Shown here piece after piece: positions 42,050 through 53,117 of a DNA stretch of 64,000 nt (the first letter of the stretch is position 1; every line of letters starts with the position of its first letter). Location of the stretch: the NCBI GenBank assembly GCA_905221605.1, contig CAJNDS010000879.1, positions 721,559 through 785,558 of the forward strand. Reading direction: 5' to 3'. Both the position numbers and the translations under genes were made by a program. The DNA comes from Symbiodinium natans (lineage: Eukaryota > Sar > Dinophyceae > Suessiales > Symbiodiniaceae). The notes beneath the pieces were generated by a model. That model searched no databases. It saw nothing but the letters and a program-made list of their open reading frames with translations, and was not told where the DNA came from.

Positions 42050-45000
42050 TCATCAGTCAACTTCGAAGCTTCGTAAGCTTTGTGCCCCGTGGTGTTCCGC
42101 CTGCGTTCCGTGATGGTGGTCAGAGAATGAATCAGAACCAGCACTGCACCTGCGACAGCCTTTGCCATCGCAGAGGCAGGGAACATTCTGCATCGAGCAG
42201 CATTCTTTCTGGCTGCTTGGCTTGTGAAGCTATCCAGGCTGTAGCCAGGGCTTTGTAACTAGAGGGAGGTGGGCCTTGTGTCTGCATCCATAAGGCTCCA
42301 CGGCCCTTTGGTAGTGGCCTGAACGAGACGCTTTTGCAGAGCCTGCGCAAGGCTGGGCTTAGTTCAGTGATATGTTCAGCTTCGGAAGATAAGCCAGCGC
42401 ATTGCTCTTCCAACAAGCCACAAATTCGGCTGTGAATCAAAAAGGTTTGGCTTGGAACAGGGCCCCCCCGCGACAAAGCTTGTAACAAGGGGGTTCGGTT
42501 CCGCGACAAACTCTCCGCGACTAGGCCAATGTACTTATTATTTAGTCACTTATCAGGTCGAGGAGTTGTGAGCACGTGAACGCCTGCGACAAGCCCCGCG
42601 ACAGCCCAGCCAGCAAATGCCCAGACTGCAGACAATAGCCAAGCATATCAATCAAGCGATGAAACAGAAACAGGCTTGAATTCGCTCGGCCCTGAGCCCC
42701 CAATGTCCAAAGGCAAGGACAGTTTCTAGCAAACGTTGCAGTGCATTTTTTCCAAGCTATATCATAAACTAGCGTTTATAAGAATATTGGGGTTGAACAG
42801 AGTGAGGGCCGAGCCCGCAAAAGAGGGGCTTGCCATTGCCATCCACAGCCACTTCAGGCAAATGTCAAGTTTTGTCACGAAGCGTGGGTTCTTGTGACAC
42901 TGCCTGCGTCTGGAAGACATTCTCGAGCCGAAGAGGACCCCAAAATGTACAGGTCTTGAGTTGCCGAAGCTCAAACATACTCCAATCGTCTTTGGGTTTT
43001 AGATGTCGGAGACTTACTTTGTAGACGGTGTGGATGGCGCTACGTACTGAAGATGAAGAGGCCGATGAAAAAGGCTCATAGCGGGTACTCATGGGTACTC
43101 GTGCCGTCTGCTCACGTTCAGCAGACTGAGCAATCCTCACAGTGCGATCTCAGCACTTTGACCGAGAAACGACAACCATGGCAAATGTGACGTCACGTCC
43201 AGGGCTCTCGAGTGCCAAGATGAAATCCGTCGGCGGACGTTCTCCGCGATGTGATCTAGAAAGCTCTGCAGTGTCTCAAACGCGCTCGCGTTGCTCAGAT
43301 TCAGCTTGGCTAGTGGCTGGCTAGCGGCTACCCTTACAGTATTATATAAGGCCCTGTCCCCCCGACACGTTTCGATGCCACATATTCTTGCAGAACCATA
43401 CCTTGTCGTTCTTGCTGTGACTGTGAAAGCTTGAATATTAAGCCTTCTCGGCGCCGCAATAGCTCCAGTCCTGGAAGGAGGCCGCTGGGGCGTGCCAGCT
43501 GGTCGACCCCTGAGAAGGTGATGCCATTGACTCGAACATTTAGCTAGCTTTACTGTATCAGTACATAGAGATGCTTGCTTTTGTGTACACCTTTTTCAAA
43601 AGCCCGAGTGGCGCCCGCAGGTCGCCGGAGGTGACCGGATAGGATATTGTGTGTGCACTTTGTACAGTTCTCAGAGGCGTGTGAGGTTTGTTCAATACGA
43701 CTATCAGTTGTAATGCTGCTGCGTTTTGCTGGATGCTACTCACTTCCAAGTCCTTTTTCGGTTCTTATCAACAAGCCTCCGTTTCAGCCTCCCTCACCTG
43801 CTGATGAAAGGGCCGCGAAGAACGTTGCAAGGTAAACCTTCAACCAACCATCAGCAGGTAAATGTTCTTCTGGCACATGGCAAAGAGTCCGCAAAGACAG
43901 CGACATCTCAGTGACGCACTTGAACTGCTGGAGGTGCAGAGTTCACAGGTTGTTGCTGGTGGTAGACCTTTGGCTGGATGCAGGCTGACATGCAGCACTT
44001 CATGCTTAGATGCCTGTTGCATTGCTAGTTGGAGAGGCCTCTGATTCACAGCACCATGGGCATATTTAATACGCAACACAGCTACCTTGTACCTGTGCCG
44101 TATAGCTTCGCAGATCGTTCCTCACGCGTTGGCAGATGGCAAGATGACACTGGACATTAGCACGGCCATAGCGGAAGCTGCACGGCAGAAGCAAAGAATG
44201 CCAAAGTATGGCAGTGACGGCAGGCATTTGTGACCATGTGCTCAGAACTGCTCGAAGTCGTGCGAAACATCTGAGCCCAGGCTCAGGCCCTGGAAGCTGC
44301 GGGCCACACGAAGGCACGGAGGGCGAAACCTAGAGCAGTCTAGCCCTCCAAAAAGTTATACAGGCAAGTGAGCAAGGCGCCACCTTTTTTGTATCGGCGG
44401 ACATTTTGTGCCGAGGCTTGCATTAGCAGCATTTGTGATTACCGCCTCTGTCGCTTTGCGGAGGGCGCGGCAGCAGCCTTCGGCGCCGCAGCATCGCTGC
44501 AGGGCGATGTGCTGCTGACATTTGCCTGCAAAGCTGCAAGACCGTCACAAGCACTGAGGCCACTGAGACCTGTAAGGCAGTTTCGTTCTGACTCTAGAAG
44601 GAAAGGAGCTGAGATGTCATCAGCTTTCCTGTGAAATTCTTGAAGAAGCCACACGCAGCTGTACCCCATGTAGCAAGTTATGACGTGCTAGGAATGCACT
44701 TTGCTGACGTGCAGTGGATGCAAGGAAAGGCCTGGCGACCTTATCCTACATTCGCCTGTCGCTGCAGCAGGACACATGAAACGCATATGGAAGCATGAGC
44801 TCCCACTGTGGTGCGTTTATCGGCTGCCGCGCGGCTTCGGACAACCAAAGGCACGCACACTGATATTTCCGACTTCGTACCGTCAGCAAATGCCAGCATA
44901 TGCCTGCGCGCTTCCGTCCTTCTCACTGAACGGCCTCGTCCGTGCCGTCGGCAGGAGGTCAGCAGCAGACTCAGGGAGACAGCCAACCATGCTTTGCTGC

Positions 45001-46600
45001 AACAGTGCAGGATCCTTGGCCGACTTTACACGACAAGGAGCCGGACGAGCTTCTGTCCGAGACTCTGCTGGAGGCCAGTGCAGTTCAGAACGAACTTGCT
45101 TGGCATATTGAACTTGTACCAACATGGCTTGGCAGTGTGGCATGTCTTCAACTGCGTAGCGCTCGCCCCGAAGCCTGAGAGGTGCGTGCGGCACCTTTGC
45201 GCAGCCGGGTCCTCGAGGGTCAGCTGCTCCAGGCTCATTCCTCATAACTGATAATGAGAACATATCGCAAGATCCATTCATCTTGCAGAGAGCCCAGTGC
45301 AACTGACAACATCCCACAACTGCCAGGTGCTGAGCGAAGTTCTTTTTGCCAAGCCGTCTAAGGCAAGGGGATAGCTGGGGATGGATCCGGGGATGGACAT
45401 CCTTTGTGGATCAGGTAGGTCAGGCGTGTGCAGCACATGCCAATTGCAGAGGATGTGGCGACCATCGACCGCGCCATAGAAGTCAGGGCTGAGGCACCTC
45501 GCCAACCCAACTCCACAACTTCTGGCTTTTGAGAATGGCACTAGCTTTCGCCTTTCGCGCAATGCACTGGAGATCTTTCGCAAGCTGCCAGCAACGAGGC
45601 GCTGTGTTTCTGCAGCGGGTATCTGGGTCAGAACGCGGGCTTAGAGTGGAGGTCAACAGTCAGAAGGGCGCCAGTGTGGTGTTCGGCCTGATGCAGCCTG
45701 GATCTGGTTAGCATCCGGACCCATGGAGTTCAGATGCACACGGTGAGTTTTTGGGCTTAAGAAGCCTGGAAAACAGGGTAGGGGTGCGGCTTTCTCGCTT
45801 GCTGTGCTTCGCTCATGCTCTAGCCGGTGGGAAGGGCGGGGGCGGGGGGGGGGGGGGCTGGGTTGGGCTTAGGGGCATAGATAGCATCTTCCATGTTTCA
45901 GATCCCCTAGAATCAAGGGGTGAGGGATGTGCAACTGAGACCAAACTACGGAAAGAAGGGCCTGCATCTGCAGGGGGACATTCGCAACAGCAAATGGTGC
46001 AGCTTGAACCTCACAGACTGTTCCTCGGCAGGCTGTCAAGACAAGCTTGGTGGCTCGGAAGAAAGCAGATCTGCACCGCCGCAGAGCGCATTGCTCCCGC
46101 CATGTCCGGTGTGTTAACACGAGGAAGGGACAGTTGAAGCCCTGAGCTGGAAACGGGCGAAGGCAGAGGAGCTGGAGCATCAGAGCCATGCCTAGCCGGG
46201 TGAGCAGTGCACAGGGAGACTCCCTTCTGCACCGTTCCAAGAGTTCCTTGCAGGAATTTGCGGCCGCTGCTGCAGCCAACGATGCCGATCACCGGCCGCT
46301 TTCGGACTGCAAAAAGCTGTGTGTCGGGGGCTTTGCTGGCTGCAGCAGAAATCTCACATCTCCAAACATCACTCCCGACCGACTGAGAGCACACAGCGAA
46401 AACGAAAAAGGAAGGCGAGGACTGCCCACTTCTGCCAAACCTCTAGACTGACCCTAGACGCTAAGTAGCTCCCCCCATGGAACTCACAACGACATGCTTC
46501 CAGCTCCGATTCTTGAAGCCTGGAGACCAACTCTATCCACAGCGATTTTCAACATGCTCCAAACATATTCAAGGGAGCCTACGAATTTGTAAGAGCTTGG
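42050..46600. other. Long region without an identified gene
   Basis: Open frames are short and often overlap between strands. Two + stretches have exon-like composition: about 44455-44600 (EGAAAAFGAAASLQGDVLLT) and about 45018-45178 (TLHDKEPDELLSETLLEASA). Near 42465-42605 the string CCGCGACAA recurs several times. A G-run lies at 45844-45858. I cannot name any product. Confidence 0.35.
45844..45858. repeat. Poly-G tract
   Basis: A G-rich run (GGCGGGGGCGGGGGGGG context), about 15 uninterrupted G. Confidence 0.8.
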
Positions 46601-46621
46601 TTTGACTTGTCGTTCCTGCAA

Positions 46622-47400
46622 GGCTGGACTTGGACGCCCTGGTGCAGAGACTGCGGGCCTGTGGTGCACGAGGCGAAGATGCAGACTACATATCCCAGCT
46701 CTTCGATGTGTGGGCAGCACCAGGCGAGGCCTTTGCAGCAGCCGAATGGACGTCAATAGTTGCGGCCTATGACCGCCCACGCAGTGAAAGCACCGGCAGG
46801 TGTGAATGGAAAGCTGCTGCACCTTGGTGGCAGTATTTACTCGTAGCATCAAGAGATGTGGGGCAGATTGGATTCTCATTGGGTTCTCCAAGCAGACGCC
46901 AGGTCAGCAGCTGAGGTGCACTTGTTGTACGTAATGCCGTCTTCTTCTCACGAAAGGCTCCTGGACAGGCCCCTTAAAGATGACATGACATGACAGTTTG
47001 CTGGTCTTGGGATGGTGTCCGACCCCTCCCGTAAACATCACAGTACCTCACACTGCTGATGAAGCGCTGTCGCGTCGGATCCCAGGTCAGTGAGCGACTT
47101 CCTCCAGCGTTTTCTCGAGGTGGCGCGACGACTCCCGGGCAAGCAGTGTGGGGCACCCTGTGAAGGCACTGCTTTAATTTGCTGCTGGTTCGGCGCTCTG
47201 ACGCTTTTTCTATTTGTTATCTCATCAATGCGCGGGCTGCGCGGGTACTTGAAGGTGGTCTTCCACCCGGCTCTGAGCCGTTGGAGAGGGAGGTGGTCCG
47301 GCTGGTCTCGCGAGACGGCACGGGCAACTGGGCAGGGAAGGCCAAAGAGCTCTGCAAATCCTTCCCGGGCACCTCCGCGGAGTCTCTGGAGGACAGGTTG
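46622..47400 (+). CDS. Myb/SANT-like domain protein fragment, spliced
   Basis: About 46622-46770, after an AG acceptor, a frame reads LDALVQRLRACGARGEDADY then ISQLFDVWAAPGEAFAAAEW. About 47206-47397 another exon reads ARAARVLEGGLPPGSEPLER and VVRLVSRDGTGNWAGKAKEL, continuing FPGTSAESLEDRL. The LVxxDGTGNWxxKAxxL..GTSAxSLxxR pattern is the SANT/Myb-like fold found in DNA- or chromatin-binding proteins; the usual third aromatic is not evident. Whether the two exons belong together is inferred from proximity and strand. Start and end are not assigned. Confidence 0.45.
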
Positions 47401-48462
47401 CAGTTGTCGTATACGTCGTATACGTCGTGCTGTCTACTGGTGGTGCTCCAAAGGCAGCTTCAGTATGTTGCAGTAGCAGGATGTAGCAGGATAACGCAGG
47501 CGCAGAGTCAGCACTCAAGTTTGACTCCAGCAGGCATTGTGGCACCGCTTGGCCCCCACAATCAAGAAGGTTATTGAGGGCGACCAGCCGATGGCGTGCG
47601 GCCACAGTTGCAGCACGTGTCCAACCAAGCACGAGTGCCAGGCAAGTTGAATTGCAATGTTCGTTGGCGTGTCAACAAATATTCGATGCCGAACGTGCTG
47701 TTCACAATTGGATGCAACGAGGTTTAGTCAATCCGGTGTTCAATGCCTGTTTGGTTTGCAGGTTCACGATGCCATCAAGGACATTGAAGATCTGTAGACT
47801 GTAGTTCTCGTGTCGCAGCGTCTGACGGTGGAACCGCAGCGCGTGGCAATGCTCGTAGTTAAAATGCCCTCGTCAAGTAGGACGATGTGAGAAGCAACAG
47901 CACTGCGCCAGTTCAGACGAGCGCAGAGCGCCGTCCAATCCTGTTGCCTCACGCCAAGCGGAGCAGCATGGAGCAGCGCACGCCGGATGAGCCGGGAAAC
48001 CAGGCCAGGTTCGCCCAACAGGTTGGCAATGACGCCCGGATGAGCCATGGACGTTCAACATTGTTCGCATTGCTTCACAGAGACCAAGGCTTTGGCTGGC
48101 AGTGCCGTCACTGGGTCGCATCCAGGCGAAAGTCATGTGCACAGATCTGCGCCATGCATGCATGCTGCATTCCTGGTCACAATCTCCAGTGTCTCTGCCC
48201 CGAGTCTTCTAGCGGACTGGCTCAGCACGTGCAGCCATGTGGCATACTTGTGTTGGAACGATTGATAGTCAAAAGTCTCTGCAGCTGTGTTTCCTGCAGC
48301 CATGTCGTTCATGTGCGAAAACAGCACCTGCAGCATAGATGTGAGCACAGGGGAAGTGCAGCAAGCATGTGTCAGAGCATGCCATATCCTGTGCAGTCTT
48401 GTAACGGAGCATTTATGCCTCTCGCCTGAAGACTCTGGAAGACTGATCTGTTGCCCCCCGCC
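47401..48462. other. Spacer between the SANT-like exons and the first RING gene
   Basis: Contains a short direct repeat of TATACGTCG near 47409-47427. Open frames on both strands overlap; no product recognised. The last part may be the 5' leader of the RING gene. Confidence 0.4.
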
Positions 48463-49371
48463 ATGCCGAATGGCCCTGTCAGAGCATTGCCTCTGAGAGA
48501 CCCAGACGAATATGACAGGTATGTCTTCGGGAACGACTTCGAGCCTTCAGGTCCAGCGTATGGCGATGACGACGATATGTTGCAAAACCTATGGTGGGTC
48601 GGAAGTTACCCTAAGTATGTGGTTGCAGAAAACACGGTGTGCCACACATTCAGGAACGGCCCATCGGCTGATCGTGTGAGGGATCGTCGCTGTGTGATCT
48701 GCCTGGAAAATTTTCGTGATGGAGATGAGTTGAGAGTACTGCGCTGCTTTCACAGCTTCCACAGGAACTGTGTGGATCAATGGTTAGACACCAGCCGGCT
48801 ATGCCCGATCTGCAAGCAGGACATTACAGGCTCCCCTCTCTCTCCGGGCTCTCCCATCTGGGCGACGGCCACTGAAGCCGCGGCATCCTCCGATTCTGAC
48901 CCCATGGTCGAGGCAGAGCGGGCAGGACACGATGCGCAGCTCAGATCGCTTCGAGCAGCACAGGAAGCACGAGAGGCGCAAGGAACCGTTCGAAACCTTG
49001 TCCCGGGTGTCTCGGGCGCGTCAGGAAGAGGCTTTGTCCTTCGGATTCCGTCTGTCCCTGGTCTGTCCGCCGCTTCCGCCTTGCAACATCTACACCAGCA
49101 CCGGGTCGCTGAGGCGCTTTGGGTGGATTCTAGGGGTCCCAGAAGTCAGCAAGTCCAGCAAGTCCAAGTCCAGCAAAGACTGTGCAGTTGGGCTTGGGCC
49201 CCGAACGGTGCCAATGGCACCGTTCCTGGCCAGCTTGCCATTCACCCTCAGGCTGTGCCTTTGCCTGTGCCTTCCAGCCCAAGCAATGTCTCAAGCGTCT
49301 CCGATACAGACAGTCTCAGCTCCAGTTACACAAGTTCCAGTTCTAGCAGTACTGACTCGCAAAGCCCCTAG
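48463..49371 (+). CDS. RING-H2 finger protein, copy 1 (302 aa)
   Basis: Probably an E3 ubiquitin ligase. ATG at 48463 ([18 protein letters not shown]) begins an uninterrupted frame to TAG at 49369-49371. The RING-H2 domain (C77, C80, C95, H97, H100, C103, C114, C117) reads [26 protein letters not shown], a C3H2C3 pattern. Trp107 in VDQWL sits where E2-contact residues lie in active RING ligases. The N-terminal third is acidic (GDDDDM); the C-terminal half is low complexity, Ala/Glu-rich then Val/Gln-rich, and ends in a Ser/Thr tail. No signal peptide or membrane helix is visible. The order acidic N-terminus, RDPDEYD and VCHTF before the RING is shared with the next gene 0.8 kb downstream, so the two are tandem duplicates. 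A single intron-free reading frame is unusual among its neighbours. Confidence 0.82.
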   Translation: MPNGPVRALPLRDPDEYDRYVFGNDFEPSGPAYGDDDDMLQNLWWVGSYPKYVVAENTVCHTFRNGPSADRVRDRRCVICLENFRDGDELRVLRCFHSFHRNCVDQWLDTSRLCPICKQDITGSPLSPGSPIWATATEAAASSDSDPMVEAERAGHDAQLRSLRAAQEAREAQGTVRNLVPGVSGASGRGFVLRIPSVPGLSAASALQHLHQHRVAEALWVDSRGPRSQQVQQVQVQQRLCSWAWAPNGANGTVPGQLAIHPQAVPLPVPSSPSNVSSVSDTDSLSSSYTSSSSSSTDSQSP

Positions 49372-50100
49372 AGGGTTTGTCCGGCTGATGATGGGGTGAT
49401 CCTGCACCTATCCAGCCCTATTCAACCCGCGTAGCAGCAGCCGGCGGGTTGCGGGAGCGATGTGACACGCCAATGAAGCGGAGAAAAAACACGCGTGTGC
49501 AGAACTGCTTTGAAACCAACATCAAGTCGTAAGTAAGCCTCAGTTCGAACCGACGCTGTTGTTTCAGGCTGGCATGTGTGCAATGGGCTTAGAGTTTGGA
49601 GAATTTTCGGGATGTTTAGAGGCTTGGCTGCCAGCCTGCCATGACAGGCCAACGAGATCCATCGCTTGCTGAGAAAAACGTGGTTGCGGTTGTGGCGGTG
49701 GTGGTGGCGGAACCCAGTGGGTGACATGAGGTGGCAAAGTTTCATGAGAAACCGCTGTCAGCTCCATGCACGTGTAATTGGCGGACATGATGGTGCTGAC
49801 ATCGGCCACACCTCTAGACACTGAGATTCCTGACCGAGGTCGGAATTTGCGCATCAACCCGTGCGAGTCGGCGCATCTCGTGACGTTGAGGCCAGCACCT
49901 GTGCACAGCCGAAATGCCGGTGCATGCAGCAAATCTGCAGATCTTCATGCGGCCTTACATCTCCACCGATGTTTGTCAGCTGGCGCCAGGTAAGGTAGGG
50001 AGGCATGCCAAACCACGAGCGGTATGATTTGTTAGTGGACCATAACTAGCCAGGGCCATTCAGACGGGTTGGTCTTCTCTGCTGAAATTATAGGAATTGG
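49372..50100. other. Intergenic spacer between the RING genes
   Basis: About 730 bases with no supported gene; the overlapping frames on both strands look random. Confidence 0.5.
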
Positions 50101-50148
50101 ATGGACCGTATCTTGCACGCTGTCTCACTGCCTCTGCCGCCTCTGCCC

Positions 50149-50796
50149 ATGTCGTTGGCGCAAGAACGGTGCCGGATGGATCCCGACGATCCCGATGCCT
50201 ATGATATTCACGTGTTTCATCCTGAGTTGGCCTTACTTCCAACATCTGAGACTTCTGAAGATGAAGATGCGGATGCACCTGAGGCGTCCAGGGCCCAGGG
50301 ATGCTCGGGGATTGAGATTTCCAGTCACACGGCATGCCACACGTATCATGGCTCCAGTCGGTGTGTGGAGAATGGTTATGATGGCCCGTATGACGGGAAA
50401 TGCGCAATTTGCTTGGACAACTACCAGGATGGCGACTCAGTGCGGGCCCTGCGCTGCCTACACATGTTTCACACAGCCTGTGTGGATAGATGGCTGGCCG
50501 GAAACCGCCTCTGCCCACTCTGTAAGCAGGACATGACCGGAACGGGTGGAAATGCTGAGAGTATTGACAGTTCTGCGCACACTGCGCTGAGAGCTCGCGG
50601 CGAGCCTCTTGGATTCCCAGGAAGTCAACAAGGTCCCAGAGCGTTCGTCTGCAATGCTCGCTGTTACAACGGCCGGTCATATGTTCAAAGGCCTCTCTCT
50701 CGGCTGACACGCTCTGCCGCTCTGCTTCAGATTGTCGCGCTCCAGCCGACCCAGCCCTTCCAGAGTGGTCGAACCCCATGTATCATCGCGCTTTAG
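50149..50796 (+). CDS. RING-H2 finger protein, copy 2 (215 aa from the ATG at 50149)
   Basis: Probable E3 ubiquitin ligase, paralogue of the gene at 48463. The frame is also open from an ATG at 50101; I prefer 50149 (MSLAQERCRMDPDDPDAYDI) because it aligns with the start of copy 1. RING-H2 ligands are C85, C88, C103, H105, H108, C111, C122 and C125 (CAICLDNY..LRCLHMFHTAC..CPLCKQDM). Shared features with copy 1 are DPDxxDxYDxxVF near the N-terminus, ACHTYHG about 20 residues before the RING, and KQDxTG after it. The C-terminal tails differ in protein but keep nucleotide similarity around the GGATTC..CCCAG stretch, suggesting frame drift after duplication. Stop at 50794-50796. Confidence 0.8.
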   Translation: MSLAQERCRMDPDDPDAYDIHVFHPELALLPTSETSEDEDADAPEASRAQGCSGIEISSHTACHTYHGSSRCVENGYDGPYDGKCAICLDNYQDGDSVRALRCLHMFHTACVDRWLAGNRLCPLCKQDMTGTGGNAESIDSSAHTALRARGEPLGFPGSQQGPRAFVCNARCYNGRSYVQRPLSRLTRSAALLQIVALQPTQPFQSGRTPCIIAL

Positions 50797-53100
50797 GACA
50801 GCCACGCTGAAGAGGTGTTGGTCATGGTGTTCTTTTTTTGCAGTGTTGTAACGGTTTGTACTACTGTTTGCTTTGCTGTTGCATGGCTGAGCTGGCTACG
50901 AACATGCGGGTCTTGAACTATTCAGCGCATGCATTGAACAGCCAATCGGCAAGGATCCTGTGATAGTGCCGGGTACTGTTCCGATTCCCAGCCATGAATG
51001 GAAGTTCCTATCGCGGTCATGACGCGCTTGAAATGCACTGGAGTTATATAGACGAAACCAGCTTGTTGGCAGCCTGGGCCCTTGCTGACAGTGGTAATGC
51101 ATGCGCATGTCGCACATTTTACACTCCCCCATTTGATGTTTTGTCGTACCGTGCCTTCCGGTAACGCCTTTTCACATGAGAGCCGGTCCCAGTTTCACAG
51201 TTCACAGGCTCGTGCGTCAGAGCTTTGCGATGACTCGATCGTTGCTGCCTGATCCACTGCAATATGAGGGATCAAGCTCGAAACATACCTACTTGGCTCT
51301 TTACAGTACACTGGCCCGGGATGTAGACTCGCGGCCATTGTCGCTCGATCCATTGACGGTAATCAGCTTGTACAGGCACAGTTGCAATTTCGGCCGTGAC
51401 GTCGCGGTGGAAAACGTGTACGTTGTCCAGCAAGGGTCTGTGCACGACAGAGGCTTTCCCTTGCACTAAAGTTGCAGGAGCCGTGCCCGGTACATGGGCT
51501 GGAGCTGGGCAGAAGCACGGCGCCCGATCAGTTCTGCAAGAGCTTCCACTCGGTTGCTGAGCTTTCTTTGAGGTGGGTAGAAGGCAAAGTGCGGGGTGGT
51601 GGAGTGTCAGCAGCCTCGAAGGCGAAGCAGCAATTCCGGCAGCAACAGATGCAGAGTGTCGTTCCTCCCCGGACGACATCCCGGACACGGTCGCTGCTCG
51701 GTTCCTGACCGGCAAGAATTCCACTGTGCACTGCAATTCCGCTAGAGTCCGAGAGCGTTCAGGTCGCAGCTTGCCGGCTGCACATGGACCATTCGGCCTG
51801 ACACGAAGAAGTATCGAAAAAGTGAGCCGCAACAGTGCAAAAAGATGCGCAGAGTCTGGCACCCTGGCCTCCGAGATCTCACGGCATCTCGCGACTCAGT
51901 GCGGAAAGGCGAACCTAAACCAGAGCCTAAACCGACCAGTCTGTAAGCGATTAGATGCTTGTCAACTTACATGCTTGAATGGGCCATATGAAGTACATGA
52001 CAGTATGGCTTCACTCTTTTCGTGCCCTCGCGATTTGCTTTTGGAGTTCTGTCCCACGCTGGATGGCCATGGCTGATGCAACCACCCGCAGGTTCCGCTT
52101 GCAATTCTTGTCAAACACACCACTGCTGCTGTTGACCCTGCCCGCACTTGTTTCAGATTACCTCTGCCCGCTCATGTCAGAAGCTTTGAACGAAGGAGTC
52201 ATCTCTGATTATCTCTGATTCATCTCTGCTAGAACTTGTAGTGACCATGGGTTCGAGGCGCAATTCTGCTTGGAGCCACCACATCTGAGCCCTGATGCAC
52301 ATAAATTGGGTGGGGGGGGGTCTTACACGGTGCCAAGATCTCCCAGTTTAAAACTCCAGATATGAACAAAAAGTGTTCCGATCAATCCAAGGGGCCCTCT
52401 GCCCCCCCTCTTCAACAGGGTTTCCTTGAAGTCAAACGAGGGGTCCTTGGATTTCAAAGGCTGTGCAAAGGCCAAGCTCTTGAATCTCTTGAAGTCTCAA
52501 ACCGCACTGGCTTTGGACAAAGGCCTGGCTTTTTGTTTTCAGGGCCAGGCTCTTGAAAATCTACTGGCCCTTTGGCTGGTAGCGACTTCAAATCGGGACT
52601 TTGCAAGCCCAGAGAGCTTTGGATTTTGAAAGGCTGAAAGGAGACTGGCATGTCAATTGCCTGGCCTCTTTCGGTGCCGCGCAGTGAAGGCAACCAAGCC
52701 CAAGTGCGTGTTCGGACTTGTGTCGGTGGTGCTCTTCGAGTCCCCAGCAGCAAAAAAACACGGCGCAGTTTGGGTGCGCACGCCTGTCTGAATTCTCATG
52801 ACGTGCCCACCTACTGAAGAACAGATCTGGTGCAAAAAGTGATGAGAAGCGCAGTATCTCTTCAGCAACAGTGTCGGTTGCATTGTGGATGGATTGGCCA
52901 GGCCTGCGCCAGCTCACGTCCTCGATCTCAGCAGCCAATCGGCAGAGCCTTTGGCCACGTGCCTGGGCCATCTGGATCCAGTGCCAAGGCCAGTTGCAAC
53001 AAGAGCAGCGGGCACAGGTTCACAGATGTCGGGTCTTATCTTGAGCTAGAGAGGGTAAAGTGGCCGTGGCGATTGGCATTGGCCTTCCTCTAGATCTATG
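50797..53100. other. Region without an identified gene
   Basis: One + frame at about 51525-51706 has exon-like composition (FHSVAELSLRWVEGKVRGGG then AKQQFRQQQMQSVVPPRTTS), but long frames on the other strand overlap it. Near 52195-52228 GATTATCTCTGATT is repeated directly. A G-run is at about 52312-52320. No product can be named. Confidence 0.35.
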
Positions 53101-53117
53101 AACTTTAATGATTCTAA

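Noticed and set aside
29440-44550. Shared phrase LLxFACKAx at 29.45 kb and 44.51 kb
   Set aside because: Too short, and the surrounding sequence is unrelated.
51272-51862. 196-codon frame on the - strand
   Set aside because: No motif, and it opposes a + frame of better composition and the strand of all other genes.
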